Assembly: GCA_910584295.1 (NCBI GenBank)
Contig: CAJTYR010000001.1
Coordinates: forward strand, 124,001 to 188,000
DNA from: an uncultured Christensenella sp.
Lineage (GTDB): Bacteria; Bacillota; Clostridia; Christensenellales; UBA1242
Length of the DNA stretch: 64,000 bases
Direction: 5' to 3'
The notes beneath the pieces are model-generated. The model did no database searches. It saw nothing but the letters and a program-made list of their open reading frames with translations, and was not told the DNA's origin. The position numbers were made by a program, and so were the translations under genes. This document shows, piece by piece, positions 33,647-41,506 of this stretch (position 1 is its first letter; every line of letters starts with the position of its first letter).

Positions 33647-34936
33647 TTATTTTTTCTTTTGGACATAACCATTTTTAGAAAATTTTTTTCTAATCAAATT
33701 TTTCTCTCTGCCATTTTCACTTGGAACATAATAAATCCGATCTTTCAAGCTGTCAGGCATATATTGTTGTGAGCAATATCCACCAAAATCATGTGGATAT
33801 TTATATTTCCCATGCCCATCCCTGTTTGTGCTTGGATGGTTTTTGAGATGATTTGGAACAATGTCCTCCCTCTCATTTTCAGCATCATCCATTGCCATAT
33901 GCATTGCATTAAGCACACTGTTTGATTTTTCCGCCTCACACAAATAGATTATTGCATGCGACAAATTGAGAAAACATTCTGGTGCCCCCAAGTTTTGACA
34001 AGCAAGAAGTGCACATGTCGCCATAAGAAGTGCATTGCTGTCAGCCATGCCGATGTCCTCAGAAGCATGAGCAATCATTCTTCTTGCAATAATCAAAGGA
34101 TCAATTCCAGCCTTAAGAAGTCTGTGAGCATAATAAAGTGCCGCATCAGCATCAGATCCTCGCAAACTTTTGCAAAAAGCAGAAAGATAATCATAATACA
34201 TGCTTTCATCAATTGAAAGTGGACGTTTGTTTAAACATTCTGCCATGACAATTTTGTCAATATGTATAAAACGATCTTTGCCAACTTTTGTGGAAAGGAC
34301 AGCCAGTTCCAAGCTGTTGAGAGCATTTCTCACATCCCCATTGCAAGCAAAAGCGAGATATTTGATTGCATCTTCATCAACCTTTGTCTTAAACTCTCCC
34401 AAACCTTTTTCTTCGTCAGAAAGGGCTCTTTTCAAGACTCTTTCGACATCGTTTACTGAAACTTTTTTAAATTCAAACACACTGCACCTTGAAACAATCG
34501 CTCTCGTCATGCTTGTGTATGGATTTTCTGTGGTCGAACCAATGAAATATATGCTTCCCTCTTCAATCGCTTGAAGCACACAATCACTTTGTGCCTTGCT
34601 CCACCTGTGACATTCATCAAGAAGAAGATAAGTGTCAGTGCCAAACATCTGCTTTTGGCTTCTGGCTCTTTCAATCACAGCTTTTGCATCTGCCACACCA
34701 CTTGAAACCGCATTAAGCTTTTCTATGTTGGCATTCAGAAGCTTTGCAATGATGCCAGCAAGGGTTGTCTTTCCAGTCCCAGGAGGACCATAAAAAATGC
34801 AACTGCCCACACTGCCGGTTTTTATAGCACGATAAAGCAGCTTATTTTTCCCAACGATATGTTCTTGCCCGACAAATTCTTCAAGGCTTGATGCCCTCAT
34901 CCTTTCAGCAAGCGGAATTCTTTGAGTCTTGTCCAT
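33647..34936 (-). CDS. rarA: Replication-associated recombination protein RarA (AAA ATPase)
   Basis: The 429-residue clamp-loader-like ATPase acts at stalled replication forks. The N-terminal RIPLAERMR and LEEFVGQEHI blocks, Walker A GPPGTGKTT (50-58), Walker B LLDECHR (about 105) and sensor GSTTENP are all present. The C-terminal MgsA helices include the conserved DGHGKYKYPHDFGGY and QQYMPD motifs. I start it at the ATG at 34936, which gives the usual N-terminus. The earlier ATG lies inside the -10 box. No ribosome site is present, and the predicted leader is only four bases. Confidence 0.95.
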   Translation of the reverse strand: MDKTQRIPLAERMRASSLEEFVGQEHIVGKNKLLYRAIKTGSVGSCIFYGPPGTGKTTLAGIIAKLLNANIEKLNAVSSGVADAKAVIERARSQKQMFGTDTYLLLDECHRWSKAQSDCVLQAIEEGSIYFIGSTTENPYTSMTRAIVSRCSVFEFKKVSVNDVERVLKRALSDEEKGLGEFKTKVDEDAIKYLAFACNGDVRNALNSLELAVLSTKVGKDRFIHIDKIVMAECLNKRPLSIDESMYYDYLSAFCKSLRGSDADAALYYAHRLLKAGIDPLIIARRMIAHASEDIGMADSNALLMATCALLACQNLGAPECFLNLSHAIIYLCEAEKSNSVLNAMHMAMDDAENEREDIVPNHLKNHPSTNRDGHGKYKYPHDFGGYCSQQYMPDSLKDRIYYVPSENGREKNLIRKKFSKNGYVQKKK

Positions 34937-34946
34937 AACCAAAGTC

Positions 34947-34976
34947 ATTATAACAAACAAAAACAAATGCTTCCAA
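34947..34976 (-). promoter_or_regulatory. rarA promoter, nearly leaderless
   Basis: TTGGAA (34976-34971), an 18-base spacer and TATAAT (34952-34947) put +1 near 34940, four bases before the ATG at 34936. Confidence 0.65.
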
Positions 34977-35031
34977 ACAAAAACACACAAATTCTTTCTG
35001 ATTTTTCATAAAAGTTGACAAATCAACGTCA

Positions 35032-36270
35032 TTATGCCCCAAAACTCAAACAAACAGGCTCATTGCTCTGAAGTGTTTTTTGCGAAATCTCTCCTATTTG
35101 ATAGAAATAAGTTTTGCCTACTTTCAAAAATTTTTCGTCCGACTTAACAAACAAAATCTTTTTGTAATACTGCCCATTAAAAATTCCAATTTCCCTCACA
35201 CCAATCTCATCAAATTTGACAAAGGAAAGTTTTTCTCTCCCTTTGACAAAAAGCCTTCGATATGCAATGTATTTTTGCTCCAAAGCCTCATCGCTTTTTC
35301 CATTGAGCCAATTGATCCAAATTTTTTGAGGCAAACTTCTGTTAAAGAAAAAGTCAAATTGAGGATTTTTGGTCTTAACTTTGACATCAAAAACTTTTTT
35401 TGCTTCATTAAGAGAAACCTCTTTCAACTTTTCAATTTCAGTTAAGTTTTTAATTATAAATTTTCCTGCTCCAAAATTGAAAAAAAGCACACGCCTTTGT
35501 TTCGGCTTTAAAATCAAGGAAACCTTAACATTAATGCAACAAAAAACTGAATTCTCCAACCCATCAACATTTGAAAATGAAAATTTTGCCAAAGGACAAA
35601 GAAAATTGAGAAACAATTTCTCTTTTGAGATTAAATTTTCAATTAAAAAAGATTTCTCAACTTTTCTAAAATAATAATAACCCTTTTCAAGCGGTATATT
35701 AAGTTCTATTGTCACTTTTTTTTCTTTTTCAGACTTGTTTAAAAATCTTGCATAGATGTTTTCACCATTAAGCACAAATTCAGAATAATCAACAAAAACC
35801 TCATCAAACACAGCACATTGACAAAGAGCAAAATCTTGAAAACTAGGGTTCATTCTCGTTCCATTCACACTGAAAAATTTATCCTTGTATGCAAGATTGA
35901 AATTGCTTGAGGAAGCATAATTGATGTTGAGTTTATTGATCATTTCCAAAATCTTTTTTGGACAATCTTCTCCAAGTATAGTGGTGTTATGCATATTATT
36001 TAGTTGCCTAATACCCCATATATTGATATCACGTACAGCAGACTGAACTACAACAAAATTAAATTTCTCTTCTTTTAAAGCAAGTTCAAACGCTTTTAAA
36101 AGTCTCTTATTCAGTGTTTTTTCAAATTTAAAAATTGGCAAGTTTTCATCTATTCCAAACTCTTTCAAAGCATTGATGTCAAGATCATCATCAAAAAGAA
36201 TTGGAGCATGAAATCTCACCCTATTTAAAATCAAAGTCTTCGCTTTTTCAATATAATCTTTTTTTCTCAT
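35032..36270 (-). CDS. Hypothetical protein, weak glycoside-phosphorylase-like signal
   Basis: I do not recognise this 412-residue protein with confidence. It has no signal peptide or membrane helix. The first 130 residues are alpha/beta and the middle is beta-rich. Near residue 325, KNPQFDFFFNRSLPQKIW resembles the entry to the catalytic barrel of GH94-type proteins (a PxxDxxxNRxLP pattern). The protein ends about 80 residues later, so no catalytic barrel follows. It could be a relative or fragment of such an enzyme, or a carbohydrate-related protein of another kind. There is no ribosome site; AATAAT lies six bases before the ATG. It sits between rarA and rnpB. Confidence 0.6.
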   Translation of the reverse strand: MRKKDYIEKAKTLILNRVRFHAPILFDDDLDINALKEFGIDENLPIFKFEKTLNKRLLKAFELALKEEKFNFVVVQSAVRDINIWGIRQLNNMHNTTILGEDCPKKILEMINKLNINYASSSNFNLAYKDKFFSVNGTRMNPSFQDFALCQCAVFDEVFVDYSEFVLNGENIYARFLNKSEKEKKVTIELNIPLEKGYYYFRKVEKSFLIENLISKEKLFLNFLCPLAKFSFSNVDGLENSVFCCINVKVSLILKPKQRRVLFFNFGAGKFIIKNLTEIEKLKEVSLNEAKKVFDVKVKTKNPQFDFFFNRSLPQKIWINWLNGKSDEALEQKYIAYRRLFVKGREKLSFVKFDEIGVREIGIFNGQYYKKILFVKSDEKFLKVGKTYFYQIGEISQKTLQSNEPVCLSFGA

Positions 36271-36320
36271 GAAATGATTATTGACAAAAATATATGATTA
36301 AAACCTAGCTAAACGCAATA

Positions 36321-36342
36321 AAAAAACCACATAAAGTGGTTT
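36321..36342 (-). terminator. rnpB terminator
   Basis: AAACCAC pairs with GTGGTTT, followed in the minus direction by TTTTTATTG, directly past the 3' end of RNase P RNA. Confidence 0.85.
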
Positions 36343-36822
36343 GTCAGACAGTCTATAAGCCGAGTTCTGTTTTGGATGGTCATCTATCCAGACTTGTTGT
36401 CACCAACAAGTTCCAGCGATATTTTTGTTGGTCGTGAAAGAACACACATGTGACCAAACTTAATCTTGCATCAGGTGGGGTTTACAGAGCAAGCGATGTT
36501 ACCACCGCTCCGGTGGGCTCTTACCCCACCTTTCCATCTTTACCCTCTGGGGAAGCACCAATTTCGTTTAACGCGGACACGGCAAAGCCTAACCGCTACT
36601 ACATTGGTTCTCCTCCCAAGCTCTCTCCACATAAGTGAAATGAGCCAATCGCATTTCTGTTGCGCCGCAAAGCGCCAAAAATCGATAGAGAGAAGTCTAT
36701 TTCTGTTGCACTATCCTTGAAGTCGCCTTCACCAGCCGTTAACTGGCACCATGTTCTTTTGATGCTCGGACTTTCCTCTCTGTGGCCATCACAGCCACAC
36801 AGCGACCATCTGGCTGTCTGAC
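36343..36822 (-). ncRNA. rnpB: RNase P RNA
   Basis: The RNA component of ribonuclease P, which trims tRNA 5' leaders. The conserved 5' core GAGGAAAGTCCGAGC lies close behind the P1 strand GTCAGACAG, whose partner CTGTCTGAC closes the 3' end. The other hallmark blocks, including the P4 partner region and the loop pairing with tRNA CCA (GGTGGGG-like strand at about 36474-36480), are readable. At about 480 nt it is longer than the usual 350-410, through extra or extended helices. Its promoter fits its 5' end exactly. Confidence 0.95.
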
Positions 36823-36828
36823 TAGATT

Positions 36829-36858
36829 AGTATAGCACAAAAATCAAGTCAATGTCAA
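36829..36858 (-). promoter_or_regulatory. rnpB promoter
   Basis: A perfect TTGACA (36858-36853), an 18-base spacer and TATACT (36834-36829) are followed by six bases and then G 36822, the expected first base of RNase P RNA. It calibrates spacing for other promoters in this window. Confidence 0.88.
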
Positions 36859-36886
36859 GAATATAGGTTTAAAGAAAAAAGGGATA

Positions 36887-37480
36887 TTATCCCTTTAAAA
36901 GCCCAAAAAGTTTTTTCTTATCTTTTTCCTCATAGTATCCATTAACAACATTTGTAACTTTTCCTTTATTACAAAGAAGCAAACTTGGAAGTTCACTCAC
37001 TCCATATTTTGAAACATCAGCATCCACCACATTGCATCTACGATAAGATGTGTAGTTTGAATTTTCTAAAATTTCGTGATAAGGAATTGATTTCAACAAG
37101 CACATAATTGAATCGTCGTTAAAAAGTTCAATTAAACACCTATCGCTTTTTGCAATTGTCTTATCAAGTTCAGAATAATTAAGCATGACTTCTTCATTGA
37201 TTATATCACCTCCAAAGCGGTCAACAAAGAGGTCTTCACTGCATCTTGGGTCTTCCTCAATTGCTTTTTTCAACTCTTCATACTCTTCCCAAGTTTTAGC
37301 AAAACCTATTGCCCCAATTGGACAAGTCTTTTCACATGCACCACATGAAATACATTTGCTGTTGTCAATTTCAATTTTCTTTTTCTTGTCATTGTAAGCA
37401 AATGCTCCAACAGGACAAACTCCAATTCCACCACACGCATTTGCTTGATCACATATTTTATGATTTATAATTACTGGCAT
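36887..37480 (-). CDS. Ferredoxin-like domain fused to a thioredoxin-fold domain
   Basis: The 197-residue protein has an N-terminal ferredoxin-like part (1-60). One complete CxxCxxCxxxCP cluster motif is present (Cys 43, 46, 49, 53). The first motif is altered to C-x5-C-x5-CP (10, 16, 22), losing one ligand. A helical linker leads to a thioredoxin-like domain (about 100-197) that keeps a cis-Pro turn (ELPSLLLCNKGKV) but has no CxxC pair. It could be a redox relay using one [4Fe-4S] cluster. It follows the flavin-reductase-like gene and a cysteine desulfurase, suggesting a small Fe-S/flavin operon. A hairpin lies across its ribosome-site region (37484-37515). Confidence 0.75.
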   Translation of the reverse strand: MPVIINHKICDQANACGGIGVCPVGAFAYNDKKKKIEIDNSKCISCGACEKTCPIGAIGFAKTWEEYEELKKAIEEDPRCSEDLFVDRFGGDIINEEVMLNYSELDKTIAKSDRCLIELFNDDSIMCLLKSIPYHEILENSNYTSYRRCNVVDADVSKYGVSELPSLLLCNKGKVTNVVNGYYEEKDKKKLFGLLKG

Positions 37481-37483
37481 ACT

Positions 37484-37515
37484 CTTTTTCCCTTCAAAAG
37501 TACAAAGGGAAAAAG
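37484..37515 (-). other. Hairpin in the leader of the ferredoxin-thioredoxin gene
   Basis: CTTTTTCCCTT (37484-37494) pairs over 11 bp with AAGGGAAAAAG (37505-37515), with a ten-base loop, just before the ATG at 37480. In the mRNA the AAGGGA purine stretch that could serve as ribosome site lies in the stem. It may limit translation unless opened by upstream ribosomes. Confidence 0.6.
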
Positions 37516-37522
37516 AACAAAA

Positions 37523-37979
37523 TCAGCCAACAACCTCGTCAACATAAGTAATCTTTGCTCTTACAATGCCTTTCACTGTCCAGCCCTCTGGCAAACGCTC
37601 TGTTTCTTCAAAGTGTTTAACCTCATCAAACAGTTTTCCTTTTTTCTCGATTTTTGCATCAGCCTCAATTTTGTATTGAGTGCTGTCACCAAAATATTCC
37701 TTATTTTCTTTTGTCACATGAATAAACACTTTTTTGTTTTCTTTAACATTATTTATTGATGTAACCATTTGAACGATAGGAATAACTATCTCATTATTGA
37801 AAAATCTGCTTGGCTCAACAATTGTGCAATGCGGTTGTCCTTCAGCACTTGAAGTGACAAACATGCAAACACCAATGTTTTTGATATCGTCCAACTGCTT
37901 TGTTGTCAGTTTTCCCTTCGATTTATCTTTTTTTAGAAGGTTATCTCCCCCCCCCGTTTAGATTTTTGATTGTTGTCAT
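37523..37979 (-). CDS. Pyridoxamine-phosphate-oxidase-like flavoprotein, out of frame at a G9 tract
   Basis: The start ATG (37979) has an ideal AAGGAGG site. After eight codons the frame meets nine G residues (37955-37947) and hits TAA three codons after it enters the tract. Removing one G joins it to the long frame, giving a 151-residue protein. Its residues 24-151 have the split-barrel fold of flavin-binding PNPOx-like proteins (LTTKQLDDIKNIG, then SSAEGQPHCTIVEPSRFFNN). The newly joined segment continues naturally into that fold, so the intact gene is real. The present state is OFF unless slippage occurs; an internal TTG at 37894 lacks a ribosome site. It sits 11 bases after the cysteine desulfurase gene. 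Confidence 0.82.
37947..37955 (-). repeat. G9 homopolymer, coding phase-variation tract
   Basis: Nine consecutive G on the minus strand at codons 9-11 of the PNPOx-like gene. G9 is out of frame; G8 is in frame. Confidence 0.85.
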
Positions 37980-37990
37980 ATTTTCCTCCT

Positions 37991-39115
37991 TTATAAACAA
38001 TCTTTCAAATTGTCAATGAAATAATCTATTTGACTTTTTGTTGTGTTTTCATCAATGCTGATTCGAATTGTGTTTTGCGGATTTTTAAGCCCCATGCTTA
38101 CAAGCACATAACTAGGCTCACTGCTTTCACTGTTACATGCTGAGCCAGTCGAAACACAAATCCCTCTTTTATCAAGTTTCAGCATCAATTTATTTCCAGC
38201 GACTTCATCAAAAGTGACACTTGTCGTGTTTGGAATCCTCTTTGCTTTTTGGCAATTTATCTCAAGTCCATCAATCTTTTTCAATTTGTCCTCAAGATAA
38301 TCATTATTTTCTTTCAAATTTTTCTCAATCTTTTTCAAGTCAAAATTAATATATTCACAAGCACAACCAAGGGCAACAATTCCCAAAACATTTTCTGTTC
38401 CGCCACGAAGACCAAACTCTTGATGCCCAGCAATCATTGGAACAAAATTTTTTGTATCTCTGACATAAAGCATTCCTATTCCCTTTGGACAATGTATTTT
38501 ATGCCCCGAAAAGGAAACAAAATCAACATTTATTTTAGAAATATCAAACTCACATTTCCCCAGTGCTTGGACTGCATCAACATGAAATAAAAAGCCACAT
38601 TTCTTTTTAAGCTTCTCAACAGCTTTCAAAACCTTGTCAGTAAGAAGTATTGTTCCAACTTCATTGTTTGCAAACTGAATTGAAAGCAATGCAGTATTTC
38701 CATCAACAGCCTTTTCAAGTTGTTTCAAATCAATGTTGCAATTTTCGTCAACATCAAGATAAACAACTTCAAATCCTCGCCTCTCAAGCAATTTGCAATA
38801 TTCAAGAATTGAACTATGTTCAACCTTTGTTGTGACAATCTTTTTTCGAGTTGGAAATTGATTAACAGCCGAATTAAAAGCCGTGCAATTGCTCTCACTT
38901 CCGCCACTTGTAAAAATCAAATTTGATGAAGAACACCCCAGCAACTTTGCACACAAAAATCGGGAATCCTCAACGGCTTTTCTAATCTTTGCTCCATGTC
39001 CATATATTGAACTCGGATTTCCAAATTGCAAATCCAAATATGGAAGCATTTTTTCTCTTACTCTTTCAGAAATTTTTGTAGTTGCATTGTTGTCCAAATA
39101 AACAAATCTGTTCAT
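37991..39115 (-). CDS. Cysteine desulfurase (NifS/IscS-like)
   Basis: The 374-residue PLP enzyme removes sulfur from cysteine for Fe-S clusters and thiolated cofactors. It has YLDNNATTK at the N-terminus, the PLP-binding Lys in SFSGHKIHCPKG, the HVDAVQALGK block, and the mobile-loop catalytic Cys in STGSACNSES. The GGTENVLGIVALG block is also typical. The fold and length match the NifS/IscS group. No iscU or nifU follows; instead the PNPOx-like gene starts 11 bases on, followed by the ferredoxin-thioredoxin fusion. A GGGGAAG site precedes the ATG. Confidence 0.95.
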   Translation of the reverse strand: MNRFVYLDNNATTKISERVREKMLPYLDLQFGNPSSIYGHGAKIRKAVEDSRFLCAKLLGCSSSNLIFTSGGSESNCTAFNSAVNQFPTRKKIVTTKVEHSSILEYCKLLERRGFEVVYLDVDENCNIDLKQLEKAVDGNTALLSIQFANNEVGTILLTDKVLKAVEKLKKKCGFLFHVDAVQALGKCEFDISKINVDFVSFSGHKIHCPKGIGMLYVRDTKNFVPMIAGHQEFGLRGGTENVLGIVALGCACEYINFDLKKIEKNLKENNDYLEDKLKKIDGLEINCQKAKRIPNTTSVTFDEVAGNKLMLKLDKRGICVSTGSACNSESSEPSYVLVSMGLKNPQNTIRISIDENTTKSQIDYFIDNLKDCL

Positions 39116-39180
39116 TCATTCTTCCCCTATTTAGTCATATTATATCACAGACATGACAAACACTGCAAATATTTTTGCAA

Positions 39181-39211
39181 TATAAAAAGCAGTGTATATC
39201 GCACTGCTTTT
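39181..39211 (-). terminator. Terminator after the DAC-like gene
   Basis: AAAAGCAGTG pairs with CACTGCTTTT, followed in the minus direction by TTATATT. Confidence 0.8.
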
Positions 39212-39212
39212 C

Positions 39213-40574
39213 TCATCCCACATAAAAGATTTGCTTAACAGAATTTGACTTTTTATCAAGGGTGAACCCTTGCAAAATTCCATCTTGAGAAACCTTGATT
39301 GCAACACCATATTTGGCAAGAGTCTTTGCCGCAGCCAAACGGCCACCGCCTTGGCTTCCCGCCTCAATTTTGATGATTGCACCAACTGCAATAATTGTAC
39401 CCTCATAGTCCACAACAGTTGCACCATCAATTGAAGTCATTTCTTCAACAAGTTTTCTATCCAATTCATGAATTTTCTTGCCAGCAACAATTCTTCTTAT
39501 TGCCATAGTTTTTGAATAGTTATATTTGTCCAAAAAGTCCTCATAAGAAAGACTGAACCTATCAATAATTTCCTTTGCATTGCCAAGGTTATAAAGTTTT
39601 CCAGCTTCGTCCAATTCTCTTTGTTTTTTGAGGTTAAAATATTCTTCACATATGATATCAGCAGCGTCAATATGTGTCAAAGCATCGGCTGTTTTATCCT
39701 TATCAATATAGGCAAGACACGCACCTTTATATGAAAAAGAACAATCAAGTGCAGTGTTATAGATTGCACGTCTAATTTGCTTTGCGGCAGATGAAACATT
39801 ATTTTGCAACAATCTTATGATTTCTTCATGAGAATAAACACACCAGTTTCCATTTTTCTTTGCAAAAATAAGTTGTCTAGCATAGAAAATCAAAATATCT
39901 CCTTGCTCCGTAAGACAAATACCAATCCTTTTATCATTACAAATTCGCGCAACTCTCTCATACACATAAGGAGAAACTGTTGCCACTTTCTTTGGGTTTT
40001 TGATTGTGACATAGCCAAGAAGTGCTCCATTTCGATCAAACTCAATAAAGGAATTTTTTGCATCCGTAAAAAGTGCAAAAAAGTCATTGTTCAAAATGTC
40101 ATTATATGAAACTTGATAAGTCGTGTCAGCCGTCACCCCAAGATTAACCAAGATTCCAAGTGAAACCGTTCTGCCCTCATATGTCCTTGAAGACCACTTT
40201 TCAAGTCCACTGATAATTCGTAAGATTGTGTCACTTCCAGTGTCTGTCAAAGTTTCAATAAGTGCCCTCTCAATTGCCAATCTTTGCAATTTTGAAAGAT
40301 AAAGTTTATCTGAAATCTTTAGATCAGCAATTTCATTAAGCACACGAATGATAGATCGAATAAGATTAACTTCAAAGGATTTGAAAGCTTGTCCTCTTTT
40401 GATGACAATACGATAGTCATCAAGCTTTGTTGGTTTAAGCAAAATAGAATTACTTTTTCCGAGTGCAACTTCCATATCTCTGGAAGAAGATTCAATTTCC
40501 CCAGCCAAATAAGACCCTGTGAAAAGAGGAACAATAAGTTTTCCAACAACATCATAAAATTCCGTTTTTTCCAA
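39213..40574 (-). CDS. Diadenylate-cyclase-like (DisA_N-related) domain protein
   Basis: The 453-residue protein starts at a TTG eight bases after AAGGAGG; the earlier in-frame TTG runs through the ribosome site. The C-terminal 80 residues match the pattern of a DisA_N cyclase domain: SIDGATVVDYEGTI, then GGGRLAAAKTLAKYG, then AIKVSQDGI. The DGA motif is kept, but the RHR motif is reduced to GRLAA, so c-di-AMP synthesis is doubtful. The middle (about 215-260) has a second stretch of similar type (GICLTEQGDILIF). The N-terminal 200 residues are of unknown, probably sensory, fold. It may bind or once have made c-di-AMP. It is monocistronic. Confidence 0.7.
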   Translation of the reverse strand: MEKTEFYDVVGKLIVPLFTGSYLAGEIESSSRDMEVALGKSNSILLKPTKLDDYRIVIKRGQAFKSFEVNLIRSIIRVLNEIADLKISDKLYLSKLQRLAIERALIETLTDTGSDTILRIISGLEKWSSRTYEGRTVSLGILVNLGVTADTTYQVSYNDILNNDFFALFTDAKNSFIEFDRNGALLGYVTIKNPKKVATVSPYVYERVARICNDKRIGICLTEQGDILIFYARQLIFAKKNGNWCVYSHEEIIRLLQNNVSSAAKQIRRAIYNTALDCSFSYKGACLAYIDKDKTADALTHIDAADIICEEYFNLKKQRELDEAGKLYNLGNAKEIIDRFSLSYEDFLDKYNYSKTMAIRRIVAGKKIHELDRKLVEEMTSIDGATVVDYEGTIIAVGAIIKIEAGSQGGGRLAAAKTLAKYGVAIKVSQDGILQGFTLDKKSNSVKQIFYVG

Positions 40575-40694
40575 CTTACGCCCCTCCTTTTTCAAACCTA
40601 ATTAATAAAATTATCGACTTTGCTTATGTTTATATAATTATATTAATTCTTATTTAGACATCTGTCAAGCAAATTAACTTACTTTGGAAATATT

Positions 40695-41405
40695 TTATAT
40701 TTCAGGCATATCAAGATGATCTTTCTCATATTCTTCCCTAACAACAGAGAGTGCTTTGTTTTCAATTCGCGAAATATATGAACGAGAAATTCCCAATTTG
40801 TCAGCGATTTCTTTTTGAGTATAGGATTTATCACAATCGATTCCATAACGAAGTTTCATAACCATTTGCTCTCTTTCATCAAGTTTTGTAGCTATAATAT
40901 TTTTCACTTTTTGAACAGTCAAGTTTGTTTCAACCTGGGCAAATATTTCTTCATCATCTGACGCAATAACATCTTGAAGTTCCAACTCTTTGTCCTCGTC
41001 ATTGCTGCTCGTGAGACTGTTTAAAGAGACAACATTTTTATGTTTTTTGTTTGAGCGAATGAGCATTAAAATCTCATTGTTTATACATCTTGCAGCATAA
41101 GTGGAGAGTTGCACTTTTTTGTCATAGTCAAATGAATCAATCGCTTTGACAAGTCCAATAGTTCCAACAGAGAGAAGATCGTCCGCTTCAAGCGAATTTG
41201 TGTATCTTTTGACAATGTGTGCAACAAGCCTCAAATTGTGACTTATAAGTTTTTCTCTTGCTTTTTCATCCCCTGCTTTCATCTTCAAAAACAATGCTTT
41301 TTCCTCTTCAGCAGAAAGCGGTTTAGGAAAACCCTGTGCAGTGTTTACATAATTTGTAAACAAACATATCCTGCTGAAAAAATAAGCAAAACTTTCAAAC
41401 ACCAT
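40695..41405 (-). CDS. sigK: Sporulation sigma factor sigma-K, uninterrupted
   Basis: The 236-residue late mother-cell sigma factor has the short N-terminal pro-region (MVFESFAYFFSRICLF), then FPKPLSAEEEKALFLKMK, HNLRLVAHIVKRY, the DLLSVGTIGLVKAIDSF and STYAARCINNEILM blocks of region 2, and the region 4 ending IADKLGISRSYISRIENKAL. This order and the pro-sequence match SigK rather than SigE. The ATG at 41405 has AGGAGAGG four bases before it. In several Clostridia and Bacilli sigK is split by a skin element; here it is continuous, so no excision is needed. It controls late coat and cortex genes. Confidence 0.95.
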   Translation of the reverse strand: MVFESFAYFFSRICLFTNYVNTAQGFPKPLSAEEEKALFLKMKAGDEKAREKLISHNLRLVAHIVKRYTNSLEADDLLSVGTIGLVKAIDSFDYDKKVQLSTYAARCINNEILMLIRSNKKHKNVVSLNSLTSSNDEDKELELQDVIASDDEEIFAQVETNLTVQKVKNIIATKLDEREQMVMKLRYGIDCDKSYTQKEIADKLGISRSYISRIENKALSVVREEYEKDHLDMPEI

Positions 41406-41449
41406 AAGACCTCTCCTATGAAAAGATATATGTTGAAAGTTGTCGGATT

Positions 41450-41489
41450 TTGCCAAAAAATAAAAATCCGAGACAACCTATCTCGGATT
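41450..41489 (-). terminator. Terminator after the second SDR gene
   Basis: AATCCGAGA pairs with TCTCGGATT (seven-base loop), followed in the minus direction by TTTATTTTTTGG. Confidence 0.85.
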
Positions 41490-41506
41490 AAAGCACAAAA
41501 CAATAA

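Noticed and set aside
36450..36720. Two overlapping plus-strand reading frames of 60-84 codons
   Set aside because: They lie entirely inside the RNase P RNA on the opposite strand and have no ribosome sites.
40695..41405. Possible skin-element split in sigK
   Set aside because: The frame is continuous from the pro-region to region 4, so there is no insertion.
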